Origin: Fallopia convolvulus
Taxonomy: Eukaryota; Streptophyta; Magnoliopsida; Caryophyllales; Polygonaceae
Assembly (NCBI GenBank): GCA_964016875.1
Contig: OZ024729.1
Location: forward strand, 25,316,494-25,380,493
Direction: 5' to 3'
DNA length: 64,000 bases
Of this stretch, positions 10,953 to 20,563 are shown piece by piece. A program made the translations under genes and the position numbers. The first letter of the stretch is position 1, and every line of letters starts with the position of its first letter. The notes under the pieces were generated by a model. That model made no database searches and was not told the origin of the DNA. It saw only the letters and a program-made list of their open reading frames with translations.

Positions 10953-11696
10953 TGACACGGACCACGGTCCCGTGTCCAAGAGAACGCCCGGATCCATATG
11001 CCAAGACCATGCCAAGGGCCTTCCGGAGGATTCTAGAGGCATCGGGGACGGTTCCGGAGGCTTCGAGATTGATCCGGGGAGTGGAGATATGGGGGAGGCC
11101 ATAAAAATGGCTAGAAGGCAAGGCACGCCCCTTCTAGAGGATTCTAGAAGAGACACGCCCATTCCGGAGGCGTCTAGCCTCAGTGTGCCTAAGGGAGAAA
11201 GGCATTGGCCAGACGTGCCCCTTCTCGAAGGTTCCAGAAGAGACGCGCCCCTTCTGTGCAAGGGCGCGACACTGGCGCGCCCGAGCTTGCCCCTCCCGCA
11301 CGCACCAGAAGGTTCTAGAATAGGCGCGAGCACTCTTGGGGAGCATTCTATGGGCGCGCCTCCTTGGGGACGGATCTAGACACTTCTAGGTTTGTGTGTC
11401 TCTAGAATTTTCCCATGTAAAGGGGGAGCCTCACTTATACAAAGGTTTCACCCTTCATTTGGCAAAGTATCAAGTCCCACTTAGTATTTCCTAGGCAACC
11501 AAAGCATTAGGCACTTAAAGAACACTTGTAAAGCTCTCTTGTACAAAGCTTTTCTTGTATAATATAAAGTCCATTCCCACAAAACCAACCACCATCCTTC
11601 TCTTGAGCATTCGGGTCAAGGTCTGACTTAGCCATTCGAAGGGGTTCGACTTAGCTAAGGGCCGCACAGGTTCGAGAAGAGTCTTAGCCCGTGTCA
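10953..11696 (+). repeat. 5' LTR of the gag-only element
   Basis: TG...CA LTR, 744 bp. It opens with a near-palindrome around GGACCACGGTCC. It is rich in TCTAGA and CGCGCC-type words. The expected TATA box reads TATACAAAGG (11436-11445), whereas the 3' LTR keeps TATATAAAGG. Many differences from the 3' LTR are C-to-T or G-to-A changes at CpG. Confidence 0.93.
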
Positions 11697-11698
11697 AG

Positions 11699-11710
11699 TG
11701 GTATCAGAGC
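11699..11710 (+). other. Primer-binding site, tRNA-iMet type
   Basis: TGGTATCAGAGC lies two bases after the 5' LTR and is complementary to the 3' end of plant initiator tRNA-Met, the primer for minus-strand synthesis. Confidence 0.93.
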
Positions 11711-11728
11711 GAGGTTCCAAGGGAGAGG

Positions 11729-12832
11729 ATGTCGAGCAACGATGGGGTAGTCTCCGAGGTGGCGAATCCTAGTAACTCACCAAAGAAGAATCCCAAGAAG
11801 ACTAAGGACACCTCGAAGGACAAGGGGAGTAGCCTCGATGAACACCTACGAAGGGTCGAATTGTCTATGGGAGAGGTGCGGGACTCCATCGAGGACTTGA
11901 ACAAAGGCAAGGGTGGCCTCGATTCCTCCATGGACGAGCTTAGGGAGGAGCTACTACGCACGCTGAACGAGTCCCATGACAACCTAGCCAAAGAGAACGA
12001 GGTTCTCAAAGCTGGGATTGTGGCCTTATGGGAGGAGATGGCGCAACTCAAGAGGGAGCTTGAGGCATGCAAGACCGCTATGGGGGCGGGCATGATTGCC
12101 ATGACGCCGGGGCACAAGCTAACGTTGCCGAAGCTAAAAGAGTTCGCAGGGAACCGATTGGCTAAGGACGTGGAGAACTTTCTCTATGGCATGGAGCAGT
12201 ACTTTGATGGGGTGGGCATCACGGACGAAGAGCACAAGGTAAGCACCGTAAAGCTTTACTTGACGAATACGACCTTACTTTGGTGGAGGCGTCGGACATG
12301 CGAAAGGATCGGGGGGTCCCCAATCCGCACTTGGGCCGAGTTTGAGGTGGAGTTTAGAAAGCAATTATATCCCGTCTATGCCATCGACGAGGCCCGGGCC
12401 AAAATCTGACGACTCACGTAGAGGACCACGGTTTGAGACTACGTGAGGGAGTTTTTTGAGCTCATGCTACAAGTCAATGACTTGGGAGAGGTCGAGGCTT
12501 TCTTCCAACTCATGGATGAACTCAAGCCATGGGCACAGCAAGAGCTCCGACGTAGGAATGTTCGGGACTGGAACGAGGCCATGACTGCGGCCGACTCGTT
12601 GATCGAGTTCAAGAGTCGGGACCATGCCAACTCTCGCCACACCAAGGGGAAAGGTGGGGGAGAAGGAGACGAGGACGAGTCATCGGGGAGCGATGACGAG
12701 CACACGAGCAAGCCGAGGCGGAAGTCTTAGGCCGATCGAGATGCAGAGTCAGGCAACGACGATGAGCTTCAGTCCAGACCGAGGCGAAGGTCCGGAGGTG
12801 ATCATGACAAAGGCCAGCTCGGGAGAGGAGAC
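11729..12832 (+). pseudogene. Gag polyprotein, N-terminal part (gag-only element)
   Basis: Starts at ATG 11729 (MSSNDGVVSEVANP). Residues about 40-110 form a heptad-like coiled coil. The capsid text is KLTLPKLKEFAGNRLAKDVENFLYGMEQYF...LLWWRRR, the Retrotrans_gag fold of plant gypsy elements. The same frame continues past TGA 12407, TAG 12419 and TGA 12434 into DYVREFFELMLQVNDLGEVEAFFQLMDELKPWAQQELRRR, so one gag is broken by three nonsense codons, each explainable by a single C-to-T change. A further TAG lies at 12728. The inner element inserted at 12832. Confidence 0.88.
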
Positions 12833-13920
12833 TGACTCGACCTAGGTCGTTGTGCCAAGTCAAAGATAATTAACCCTAATACAAGCTAGTATAGCGAGTA
12901 AGTCGGGGTCGTGCCCTAGAGAACTTGCAGCTTCTAGTATTAATATTTTTACCATCTAAAGACAGGGAGAATCAAGATAAAGATCTAAACTAAACTAAAC
13001 TAAGAAATAAATAACAAACGTTTATTCAAAAGATCCACTCTGAAATAATCACTCGATCATAGATTCATGCACTGATTTCTTTTACACCTATGATTAATTC
13101 CTATCCTAATCATTAGGAATTTCAAGTCCACGGTCCAAGCAATTCTTTAACCCTAGGAAAGGACGCTTAACCTAGAATTAGCATAGAGAATAAGGATATG
13201 CAGGATACAAGTCAAGACAACCAAGCTACGAGTTGACTGAATTAACTTATAATCAATTCTCTTTCTCAATTCCTAGTCCACGGTCCTAGAAATTAAGATG
13301 TTTAAAAGATCAAGTAAGATCACATAGACAATGATTCAAACCTAATCAAACTGTAGAATATCAATCAAATTCAACAAGTTGCGCACCAAGTGAAATCAAT
13401 TGATAATCATTAAATTAAGCACAAAGAGAAACAATATTAATCAAAGGATAGAAATCAATTACCAAAACCTCATGAGTTCATAAATCAAAGCTTCACCTTC
13501 AAACAAACACCAAAGGGTTTAGTTCTCCATAAAAACTAAAATAAACTAGGTTAAAATTGAAAAGAGGCTCTCTAAAAGTATGCTATGATAACCTAAAACT
13601 CACGAACTAGGTCTATAAAAACTAAAAACAACCGAATAAAACTAGACACTAAAAATATAATTAAAAGATAGAATAAAGCAAAGGCGGCGCACGGAACCCA
13701 GCCACATGCGAGCGCGGGTCAGAACCCGCGGTCGCGGGTCCATTCAGCTCTCGGCGCTCGCGGATATTGGTCTCCCCGCGGTCTCGGGTCTCAACCCGCG
13801 GCCGCAGGTCTTCTGACAGCTTACTGATGTCAACTTCGGAGGTGGTTTTGACCCACTTAGAGTTGGAATTTGAACTCGCCGTCAAAACATGGATTGTAGC
13901 TCTTCGAGTTAGCTTTCCAA
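12833..13920 (-). repeat. Truncated 3' LTR of the antisense gag-only element
   Basis: Aligns with 16365-17483 and then stops abruptly after GCTTTCCAA. It contains GC-rich self-complementary words (CCGCGGTCGCGGGT near 13727, and again near 13795), a motif that recurs inside the element. Confidence 0.88.
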
Positions 13921-14121
13921 AGGCCAGAACCCAAAATAGAGAAATAATGAGCAACAACATGATAGCTCAAGCACACACCTCACATAGATACATAGTTAAT
14001 AAGCTCTCAAGCTCTAAAAAGTGTAGAGTATCCTAGGATCTACCCGACATCTAAAATGTAATCCCCAAGCCCCAAAGTAGAATGAAATCCTAAACACTCC
14101 AAATTTTCCACTCAATTCTAC

Positions 14122-14149
14122 TTAGGCGCCCTTTCGGGTTTTCACCTAA
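14122..14149 (-). other. Structured RNA candidate, copy 1 (GNRA-type hairpin)
   Basis: On the element's sense (minus) strand: outer arms TTAGG and CCTAA, an inner CCC-GAAA-GGG hairpin whose GAAA loop is a GNRA tetraloop, and the asymmetric linkers TGAAAA and CG. The core is identical to copy 2 while the outer stem differs in a compensatory way. It lies between the 3' LTR and the purine box. Confidence 0.6.
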
Positions 14150-14254
14150 TCACTCTTTTCATTTTTCTTTAGGTGTGCTCACATATGCTCACAATCACTC
14201 ATAAACCTCATATTACCCCAGCCTATTGTTGGTCCAGGTTACCTTCTTATTACC

Positions 14255-14282
14255 TGAGCCGCCCTTTCGGGTTTTCAGCTCA
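14255..14282 (-). other. Structured RNA candidate, copy 2 (GNRA-type hairpin)
   Basis: Same 18-nt core as copy 1, CGCCCTTTCGGGTTTTCA on the plus strand. Its outer arms are TGAGC and GCTCA instead of TTAGG and CCTAA. Two base pairs changed on both sides and pairing was kept. Confidence 0.6.
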
Positions 14283-15069
14283 TCCAAGGATTTATATGCC
14301 TTTTTTTGAATTTTTATGGCTCTTTCTTAAATTTTTTTTATTTTTTCAAAATTTTTTCTATACAAAACATGGAACAAAAATCCCATAAAAATAACGAACA
14401 ATAAACTAAAAGAAACTATCTATGATAGGCGTAGTGAGTACTTCCTCCCCCATACTTAAATCCTTCATTGTCCTCAATGAAGTAAAGAGTAAAGACTTAA
14501 GCATAGAAGAGGAAAATCAGAAGACTCACATACGAAAGATGATATGAATGAACTCCCCGAATTGTAATGCACCAAACTCAGGAACAAACTGATCTTTCTG
14601 GGAACAAACCACGAACGTCGTCTTCACAACTCAGCAACCAGATCCACACCATAGGAAGTCTGCAATGAGAATGAACTGGACTCCTCAAAATAATAAAAAA
14701 CTCTGACGACGGAAGCACCTCCATACTTGAACTATACCGCAAAGATGGTGTAGACGCGTACTCACCACAATGGGGCGGGACTTGATAATAGTAACGAACA
14801 ATTCCAAGGAACTAGACATGGAAAGATATATAAAAGCGGATTGGTGGATGATGGTAGAATATGGAAGAACACTCTTTCTTTCTTTTTTCTGATTTTTTTT
14901 TCGAACTAACTCGCGTGAACAGTACCCACGGGCGCGGTGGGGTACCCGCGACCGCGGGTCTCAGCAAAGACCGCAGTTTTGAAAACTACGTCAGCTGGCT
15001 AGTACTTGTACGTCTGGTTTGAGAAGTAAAATTCCCAAAAATTGTTCTTTCGAACCTAGTACCTGCATG
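14283..15069 (-). other. 3' non-coding region and purine box of the antisense element
   Basis: The minus strand carries TTCATTGAGGACAATG and then TAAGTATGGGGGAGG (about 14478-14441), the usual box near the 3' end of Athila-like elements. A CCCACGGGCGCGG / ACCCGCGACCGCGGGT cluster at 14928-14962 repeats the GC words of the LTR. No ORF. Confidence 0.65.
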
Positions 15070-16263
15070 TTAGCCCAGCAAGATTGAAAAGAAAACTAAA
15101 CTAAAAAAACAAAGAGAAAGAAACGAAAACTTACCTCGGGTTGCCTCCCAAGCAGCGCTTTGGTTTAACGTCGATGGCTCGACGTGTTTATGATCGGAAA
15201 TTGTCAACGCCTTGAGAAGTCTATCAAAATCCTGCGAACAACTATCATGCAGGCAAATATAGCACAATGATAACTTGAAACCGAATAATATAACATTCAA
15301 ACACCGTTTCAGTTTATCAGACCCACTAGAAAAATCATGGTTAGATGGTTTAGGATAGAACCAATTGAGAGAATGAGGTAGTTTTTCAAAATATAAATCA
15401 AGAGTAATGATTTTCATGTTAACACTACCACCCTTAAAACTTGAGAAATCACAAGGTAAACTATCATACTTAGGAGCTTTTGCAAACACATCAGGCAAAC
15501 AGATATCAATGGAGAGTAAGGAAGAAGAGGAAAGGATACAGGGATCATGATCGATCACAACAAAGGGCTCCCCGGCAGGAGACATAGACATCTCCTCAGG
15601 TGGGAAGGAAATCTCCATATCATCATCCAACTCCTTCTTCGAGTCATCAGGCTCGTCGTCATCACTCCAGGAGCTATCAAACTGAAGGAAATATTCCTCC
15701 TCTGTCATAAAATGACTATGATCATCCATCTCTTCATCCCATGAAGGGTCTTTGAGTGCCTCCGGAAAGGGTGGAACCGGCTTTTGTGAACCCATGGGAG
15801 GAAACGAAGGTCGAATATAATTATCAGGAGCTGTCGGAGAAGGGACCCGCGGGCGCGGCTGACCCGAGTCGCGGTCTGGTTCCGCGGTCGCGGTTCTCGG
15901 CTCCTCTGGCGGATTTGTTGCTTGATCTTTGAGAATTTCCTCCGTCTTTATGACCAATACCTCCACTAGTTTTCTTTGTTCAGCCATTTGGTTCTTCAAT
16001 TTCTGCACCTCGATCTCTCCGGCTCGGAGCTTACAAAAGAAATTCCATCGATCCATGGGTTTCCAAATGATGTATTTTCCATCGCTTTCGCGGTACATCT
16101 TCAGTTGGGACTCAAGAGTCATCCCACTAAAGAAGGAATTGCAAGCATCATCAAGCCCTACGTCTATCCCCCAAACAGAGAGATCATGCAATTGTTCCTA
16201 GCACCTAGTGAAGTACTCATGAAAGGGTTCATCCTTCAACTGAAAAAACCTAAACGCAGACAT
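15070..16263 (-). pseudogene. Gag-like protein of the antisense element
   Basis: The true start is ATG at 16263 (MSAFRFFQLKDEPFHEYF), followed by an in-frame TAG at 16198-16200 where the relative at 55581 is open, then 373 codons to 15070. The N-terminal block FHEYFTR...DLSVWGIDVG...ACNSFFSGMT...MDRWNFFCKL corresponds to the capsid C-terminal part of Athila-type gag. The rest is acidic and proline-rich (EEMDD, DDDEPDDSKKELDDD) with a hydrophobic tail (SFLSLCFFSLVFFSILLG). I see no zinc knuckle, protease or polymerase. The homologue at 54673-55581 shares the start, the FH-YF motif and the W-x-FFC motif. Confidence 0.78.
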
Positions 16264-16341
16264 TAGTATATACAAGTGTAGACCGTAAGATAGGTCTACA
16301 CAAAGTCAATAAAAATAAAAATACTAGAATTAAACCAAAGT

Positions 16342-16359
16342 TCCCCGGCAACGGCGCCA
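16342..16359 (-). other. Primer-binding site, tRNA-Asp type
   Basis: The minus strand reads TGGCGCCGTTGCCGGGGA, the tRNA-Asp complement used by Athila-like elements, five bases inside the LTR. Confidence 0.92.
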
Positions 16360-16364
16360 AAATT

Positions 16365-17706
16365 TGGCTCGACCTAAGTCGTTGTGCCAAGTCAAAGATA
16401 ATTAACCCTAATACAAGCTAGTATAGCGAGTAAGTCGGGGTCATACCCTAGAAAACTTGCGGCTTCTAGTATCAATATTTTTGCCAACTAAAGACATTGG
16501 GGAATCAAGAGAAAGATATAAACTAAACTAAACTAAGAAATAAATAACACACAATCAAACAAAGCAATAGAGAAACAAGTTTATTCAAAAGATCCACTCT
16601 GAAATAATCACTCGATCATAGATTCATCCATTGATTCCTTTTACACCTATGATTAATTCCTATCCTAAGCATTAGCAATTGCAAGTCCACGGTCCAAGCA
16701 ATTCTTTAACCCTAGGCAAGGACGCTTAACCTAGAATTAGCATAGAGAACAAGGATAAGCAGGATACAAGTCAAGACAACCAAGCTATGAGTTTACTGAA
16801 TTAACTTATAATCAATTCTCTTTCTGAATTCCTAGTCCACGGTCCTAGAAATTAAGTTGTTTCAAAGATCAAGTAAGATCACATAGACAATGATTCAAAC
16901 CTAATCAAACTATAGAATATCAATCAAATTCAACAAGTTGCGTGCGCACCAAGTGAAATCAATTGATAATCATGAAATTAAGAACAAAGAGAAACGATAT
17001 TAATCAAAGGATAGAAATCAATTACCAAAACCTCATGAGTTCATAAATCAAAGCTTCACCTTCAAACAAACCCCAAAGGGTTTAGTTCTCCATAAAAACT
17101 AAAATAAACTAGGTTAAAATTGAAAAGAGGCTCTCTAAAAGTATGCTATGATAACCTAAAACTCACGAACTAGGTCTATAAAAACTAAAAACAACCGAAT
17201 AAAACTAGATACTAAAGATATAATTAAAAGATAGAATAAAGCAAAGGCGGCGCGCGGAACCCAGCCACCCGTGAGCGCGGGTCAGAACCCGTGGTCACGG
17301 GTCCATTCAGCTCTCGGCGCTCGCGGATATTGGTCTCCCCGCGGTCTCGGGTCTCAACCCGCGGTCGCGGGTCTTCTGACAGCTTAGTGGTGTCAACTTC
17401 GGAGGTGGTTTTCACCCACATAGAGTTGGAATTTGAACTTTCCGTCAAAACATGAATTGTAGCTCTTAGAGTTAGCTTTCCAATGATACCATCTTAAGCT
17501 TCATCCGATCACCGTAGCTCCCGAACGATGCTTCACAAGAAAGTGGCGTCAAAACAACTCCAAATCAACACTTTTCTTCAAAACTCTTGCAATTCTTCAA
17601 ATCGTGTCTTCGGTCTTCATATTACATTTATGCTCAAAACTAACCTAAACACACTCAAATCATACCTAAAATACAAGAGTTAACCCATACTAAATAGAGC
17701 GTATCA
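16365..17706 (-). repeat. 5' LTR of the antisense gag-only element (full length)
   Basis: 1342 bp, TGGCTCGACC...GCGTATCA on the plus strand. It aligns with 12833-13920 and keeps the 223 bp lost there. The same GC-rich words lie at about 17275-17370. Confidence 0.9.
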
Positions 17707-17711
17707 GAGAC

Positions 17712-18217
17712 CCTTAAGCTGTTTCCTTTGCGGGTAAAATCACCTTGTGCGGGACTGCCCATCCCGAGGTAAGATCAGTGCTATCCTATCCTCAAAGGAC
17801 GAGGACGCCGAGCGAGGGGCGCTGCTGCTAGGGGCGATAGCACTTCGAGCTAAGGGAGGCGACGAGGGGAAGTCGCACTGGACAGGGGAGCAATCCAACG
17901 AAGACAATGCCAAGATCGAGGGAGAAGCGCCGTCACTCGAGGGACAGGGATGGAGGACGCTAAGACTTGGCGCGATACGGTTGCGCTCGAGATCAAGAGA
18001 GGAAGATCCAACATCCGAGGCACGGGGCCAGGACACGGCGTCTTCTGAGACCGAGGAACCAGAGGATCGAGAGAAGACCGGGCCAGAGGAATGCAAGGCA
18101 CCGTCTCACGGGGAGACGCCTCAGCCAACCGAGGTGGTCAAGGTCTCTCAACACAAGCGGGGCACAAAAGACCGGTGCGGACGCGGCGAGGATGTTGCTA
18201 GATCCGGTGGGGAAGAA
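17712..18217 (+). pseudogene. Gag C-terminal part with zinc knuckle (gag-only element)
   Basis: Continuation of the gag interrupted at 12832. From 17717 it reads SCFLCG, a TAA codon, then NHLVRDCPSRGKISAI: a C-x2-C-x3-H-x4-C knuckle typical of this gag group, broken by the stop at 17732. The open tail from 17747 is charged (Glu/Arg/Ser-rich) and ends with a TGA formed by the first bases of the 3' LTR. It is one frame off the upstream gag, implying a small indel. GGTGGGGAAGAA (18206-18217) directly before the LTR is the polypurine tract. No pol follows. Confidence 0.8.
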
Positions 18218-18961
18218 TGACACAGACCGCGGTCCCGTGTCCAAGAGAACTCCCGGATCCATATGCCAAGACCATTCCAAGGGCCTTCTGGAGGATTCTA
18301 GAGGCATCGGGGACGGTTCCGGAGGCTTCGGGATTGATCCGGGGCATGGAGATATGGGGGAGGCCATAAAAATGGCTAGAAGGCAAGGCACGCCCCTTCT
18401 AGAGGATTCTAGAAGAGGCGCGCCCATTCCAGAGGCGTCTAGCCTCGGCGCGCCCAAGGGAGAAGGGCGTTGGCCATGCGCGCCCCTTGTGGAAGGTTCC
18501 AGAAGAGGCGTGCCCCTTCTGTGCAATGGTGCGGCACAGGCGCACCCGAGCGCGCCCCTCCAGTGCGCACCGGAAGGTTCTAGAATAGGCGCGAGCACTC
18601 TTGGGGAGCATTCTATGGGCGCGCCTCCTTGGGGACGGATCTGGACACTTCTAGGTTTGTGTGTCTCTAGAATTTTCCCATGTAAAGGGGGAGCCTCACC
18701 TATATAAAGGCTTCACCCCTCATTTGGCAAAGCATCAAGTCGCACTTAGCATTTCCTAGGCAACCAAAGCATTAGGCACTTAAAGCACACTTGTAAAGCT
18801 CTCTTGTACAAAGCTTTCCTTGTATAATAAAAAGTCCATTCCCACAAAACCAACCACCATCCTTCTCTTGAGCATTCGGGTCAAGGCCTGACTCAGCCAT
18901 TCGAAGGGGTTCAACTTAGCTAAGGGCCGCACAGGTTCGAGAAGAGTCTCAGCCCGTGTCA
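18218..18961 (+). repeat. 3' LTR of the gag-only element
   Basis: 744 bp, same length as the 5' copy, TGACAC...GTGTCA. It has an intact TATATAAAGG at 18701-18710 and intact GGCGCGCC words where the 5' LTR has decayed forms. Long ORFs on both strands here come only from GC-rich stop-poor sequence. Confidence 0.93.
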
Positions 18962-19840
18962 TACAAATGTGCTACTGGGCCTTTTCCTTGAACGTATATA
19001 TTCCATACATGTATATAATCTAAAGCAAAGTGAAAATAAGGCTTACTTGCTATTAAAAGATGACGATCAACCGCGATCGTCGGAGCCGAGTCGATCCTTC
19101 ACTATAACCGATCAACACCAAGACACACTAATGACAAGTTCGAGCCTACCATTAAATAATCATGCAAATTAGTAGATGATATGGAGGAAATAGCGTTGCA
19201 TTATATTTGTAAATATTTCCAATGGAGGAGCCAAAGGATGTCATTAGTAAACACAAAAATGTACCTTGGGGAAATTGGTAGTTGAAGGCCTTCACAACGG
19301 GAGAAATAGCTATGAAAGAAATGGAGTACTGCTCTTGGGGAACTCGCAAGTTTGCTATATAGTGCCTTATAAAAGGGCATGGTTGATACTCCCAAAATAT
19401 ATGCCCCAAATGAAAGATATGATTTTCCAAAAAAAATAAGCCCACATGCAAATATTACCCATAATCCACATCCGGATTTTTACCACAAATATATTGCTAA
19501 GTGGTCTTCAAATATTGCCCATGATCAATATCCGGATTTTCTTAGCAAAAACAGAGAGAGGCATATATTTGTAGCTAATCCCTTAACATAGATTTGGCAA
19601 ATATTTGAGCCTAATCAGTACTCGGATTTCCGTTAACACCTAATTCATACATGTACATATTAGGTGCAAATTAAAACATCAAATTTCCAATACAAGCATG
19701 CAAACTTACATGCATGTACATAATCACGTTCAAATGTTTTAAGTTTGTGCTATTTGGGCTTCATCTAATATTAAGGTTCTTAGAAACCATTAGAAAATCC
19801 AAGCCCATTGCACAATCGTACATGATACAATCCATGTACG

Positions 19841-20012
19841 TTTTTTTTATTTGCTAAGATTTAGGGTAGCCCAAGTACTACATGGACTAGCCTAGAGCAC
19901 CCGTAAACGGGTGTGAACTGGTTTACTAACGAATTCTAAGAAAGAAGGGCAAACTGCCGCCCTTAACGTTCGAACCTGAGACCTCTTGCACATTGGCAAG
20001 AGGCTCAACCAT
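19841..20012 (-). mobile_element. tRNA-derived SINE inserted in the left Tat LTR
   Basis: Reverse orientation: the minus strand begins TGGTTGAGCCTCTTGCC (box A-like), has GGTTCGAAC (box B) about 45 nt on, and ends in an A run (plus-strand T8 at 19841-19848). A direct duplication TCCATGTACG flanks it (19831-19840 and 20013-20022). The right LTR lacks the insertion and shows the uninterrupted site near 48755, so it arrived after the Tat element integrated. Confidence 0.92.
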
Positions 20013-20069
20013 TCCATGTACGTGAATATGCATTCAAAGAAACTATTCTAAAGGTTAAAATGGGTAGAA

Positions 20070-20105
20070 CTATGTGTGATTTGATCCCTTCAAAAGGGTA
20101 CGTAG
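20070..20105 (+). other. Tat stem-loop 1 (left LTR)
   Basis: Outer arms CTATGT and ACGTAG (one G-U pair), a bulge ending TTGAT, and an inner CCCTT-CAA-AAGGG. Member of a seven-copy set. Confidence 0.65.
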
Positions 20106-20329
20106 GATGCTTGGCAAAAATCAAACGATTGCCGAGTTCAATCGCATGACCAAAATTAAACCAAAAATTATAGTGGAGGAATTAAACAACTATTTCTAGA
20201 AGGTGGGTCTAATCTTCTCCACACCATGCAAATGATAGCTGAACCAAGTTTAGGCAACCCTTCCTAGAAGGTGGGTTTAGGCTTGTTTCTCTGATGCATG
20301 GAAATCCAACCAGAAACTAAACCACTGAA

Positions 20330-20366
20330 CTACGTAAGGCTTGATTCTCTTTAAAGAGATACGTAG
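20330..20366 (+). other. Tat stem-loop 2 (left LTR)
   Basis: Outer arms CTACGTA and TACGTAG, a bulge with GGCTTGAT, and an inner perfect palindrome TCTCTTTAAAGAGA. The inner stem sequence differs from the other copies but pairing is kept. Confidence 0.7.
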
Positions 20367-20544
20367 GCAACCCGTTATAACCCGGGTGTAGCTCAAATCA
20401 AAAATTAAACTCAAAAGTCTTCAACGTGTCTATATTACTAGTAGAGTTGTAAAGATGTACAGTTAAGGGTCGAACTTAAAAAATCATATGAGATGTATTT
20501 GCACATTGTTGTTTTTCGTTAACAATTTTTGTCTAACATATTTT

Positions 20545-20563
20545 TGGCATGCCCAATGGGACC
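20545..20563 (+). other. Primer-binding site of the Tat element (tRNA not assigned)
   Basis: TGGCATGCCCAATGGGACC starts six bases after the LTR end CTAACA. The TGG start and position fit a primer site; I cannot name the tRNA with confidence. Confidence 0.6.

Larger units (their letters stand above)
12833..17706 (-). mobile_element. Antisense gag-only Athila-like LTR element, inserted in gag
   Basis: Outer ends are TGACTCGACC (12833) and GCGTATCA (17706), flanked by a perfect 5-bp duplication GAGAC (12828-12832 and 17707-17711). On the minus strand the order is 5' LTR (17706-16365), tRNA-Asp primer site (16359-16342), gag-like ORF (16263-15070), purine box (about 14480-14440) and 3' LTR (13920-12833). 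There is no protease, reverse transcriptase or integrase. The 3' LTR has lost its first 223 bp or so, corresponding to 17484-17706 of the other LTR. Confidence 0.92.
10953..18961 (+). mobile_element. Gag-only Ty3/gypsy-like LTR element, split by a second element
   Basis: LTRs of exactly 744 bp at both ends begin TGACAC and end GTGTCA. A TACA duplication flanks the element (10949-10952 and 18962-18965), and the right Tat LTR shows the empty site (about 47826-47840). Without the insertion at 12833-17711 it is about 3.1 kb. Between the LTRs there is only a tRNA-iMet primer site, gag and a purine tract; no protease, reverse transcriptase or integrase exists on either side of the inner insertion. 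It therefore fits the non-autonomous gag-only (TR-GAG) class. Confidence 0.93.
9551..20538 (+). repeat. Left (5') LTR of the Tat element, interrupted 10953-18961
   Basis: Pieces 9551-10952 and 18966-20538 align along their length with 32664-33904 and 47640-49285. The LTR ends in GTCTAACA directly before the primer-binding site. A TATAAAA box lies at 19368-19374 (GCCTTATAAAAGGG). The start is uncertain: homology begins near TGAAGCTTTG (9551), but TGTCCATC at 9581 would better mirror the AACA end and follows a purine-rich stretch. It contains a gag-only element, a SINE (19841-20012) and hairpins at 20070-20105 and 20330-20366. Confidence 0.85.

Noticed and set aside
10797..11379. Long ORFs on both strands in the 744-bp LTRs (also 17967-18707 and 17993-18598)
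   Set aside because: They lie in GC-rich LTR sequence, overlap on opposite strands, cross the LTR border and show no domain; stop-poor composition explains them.
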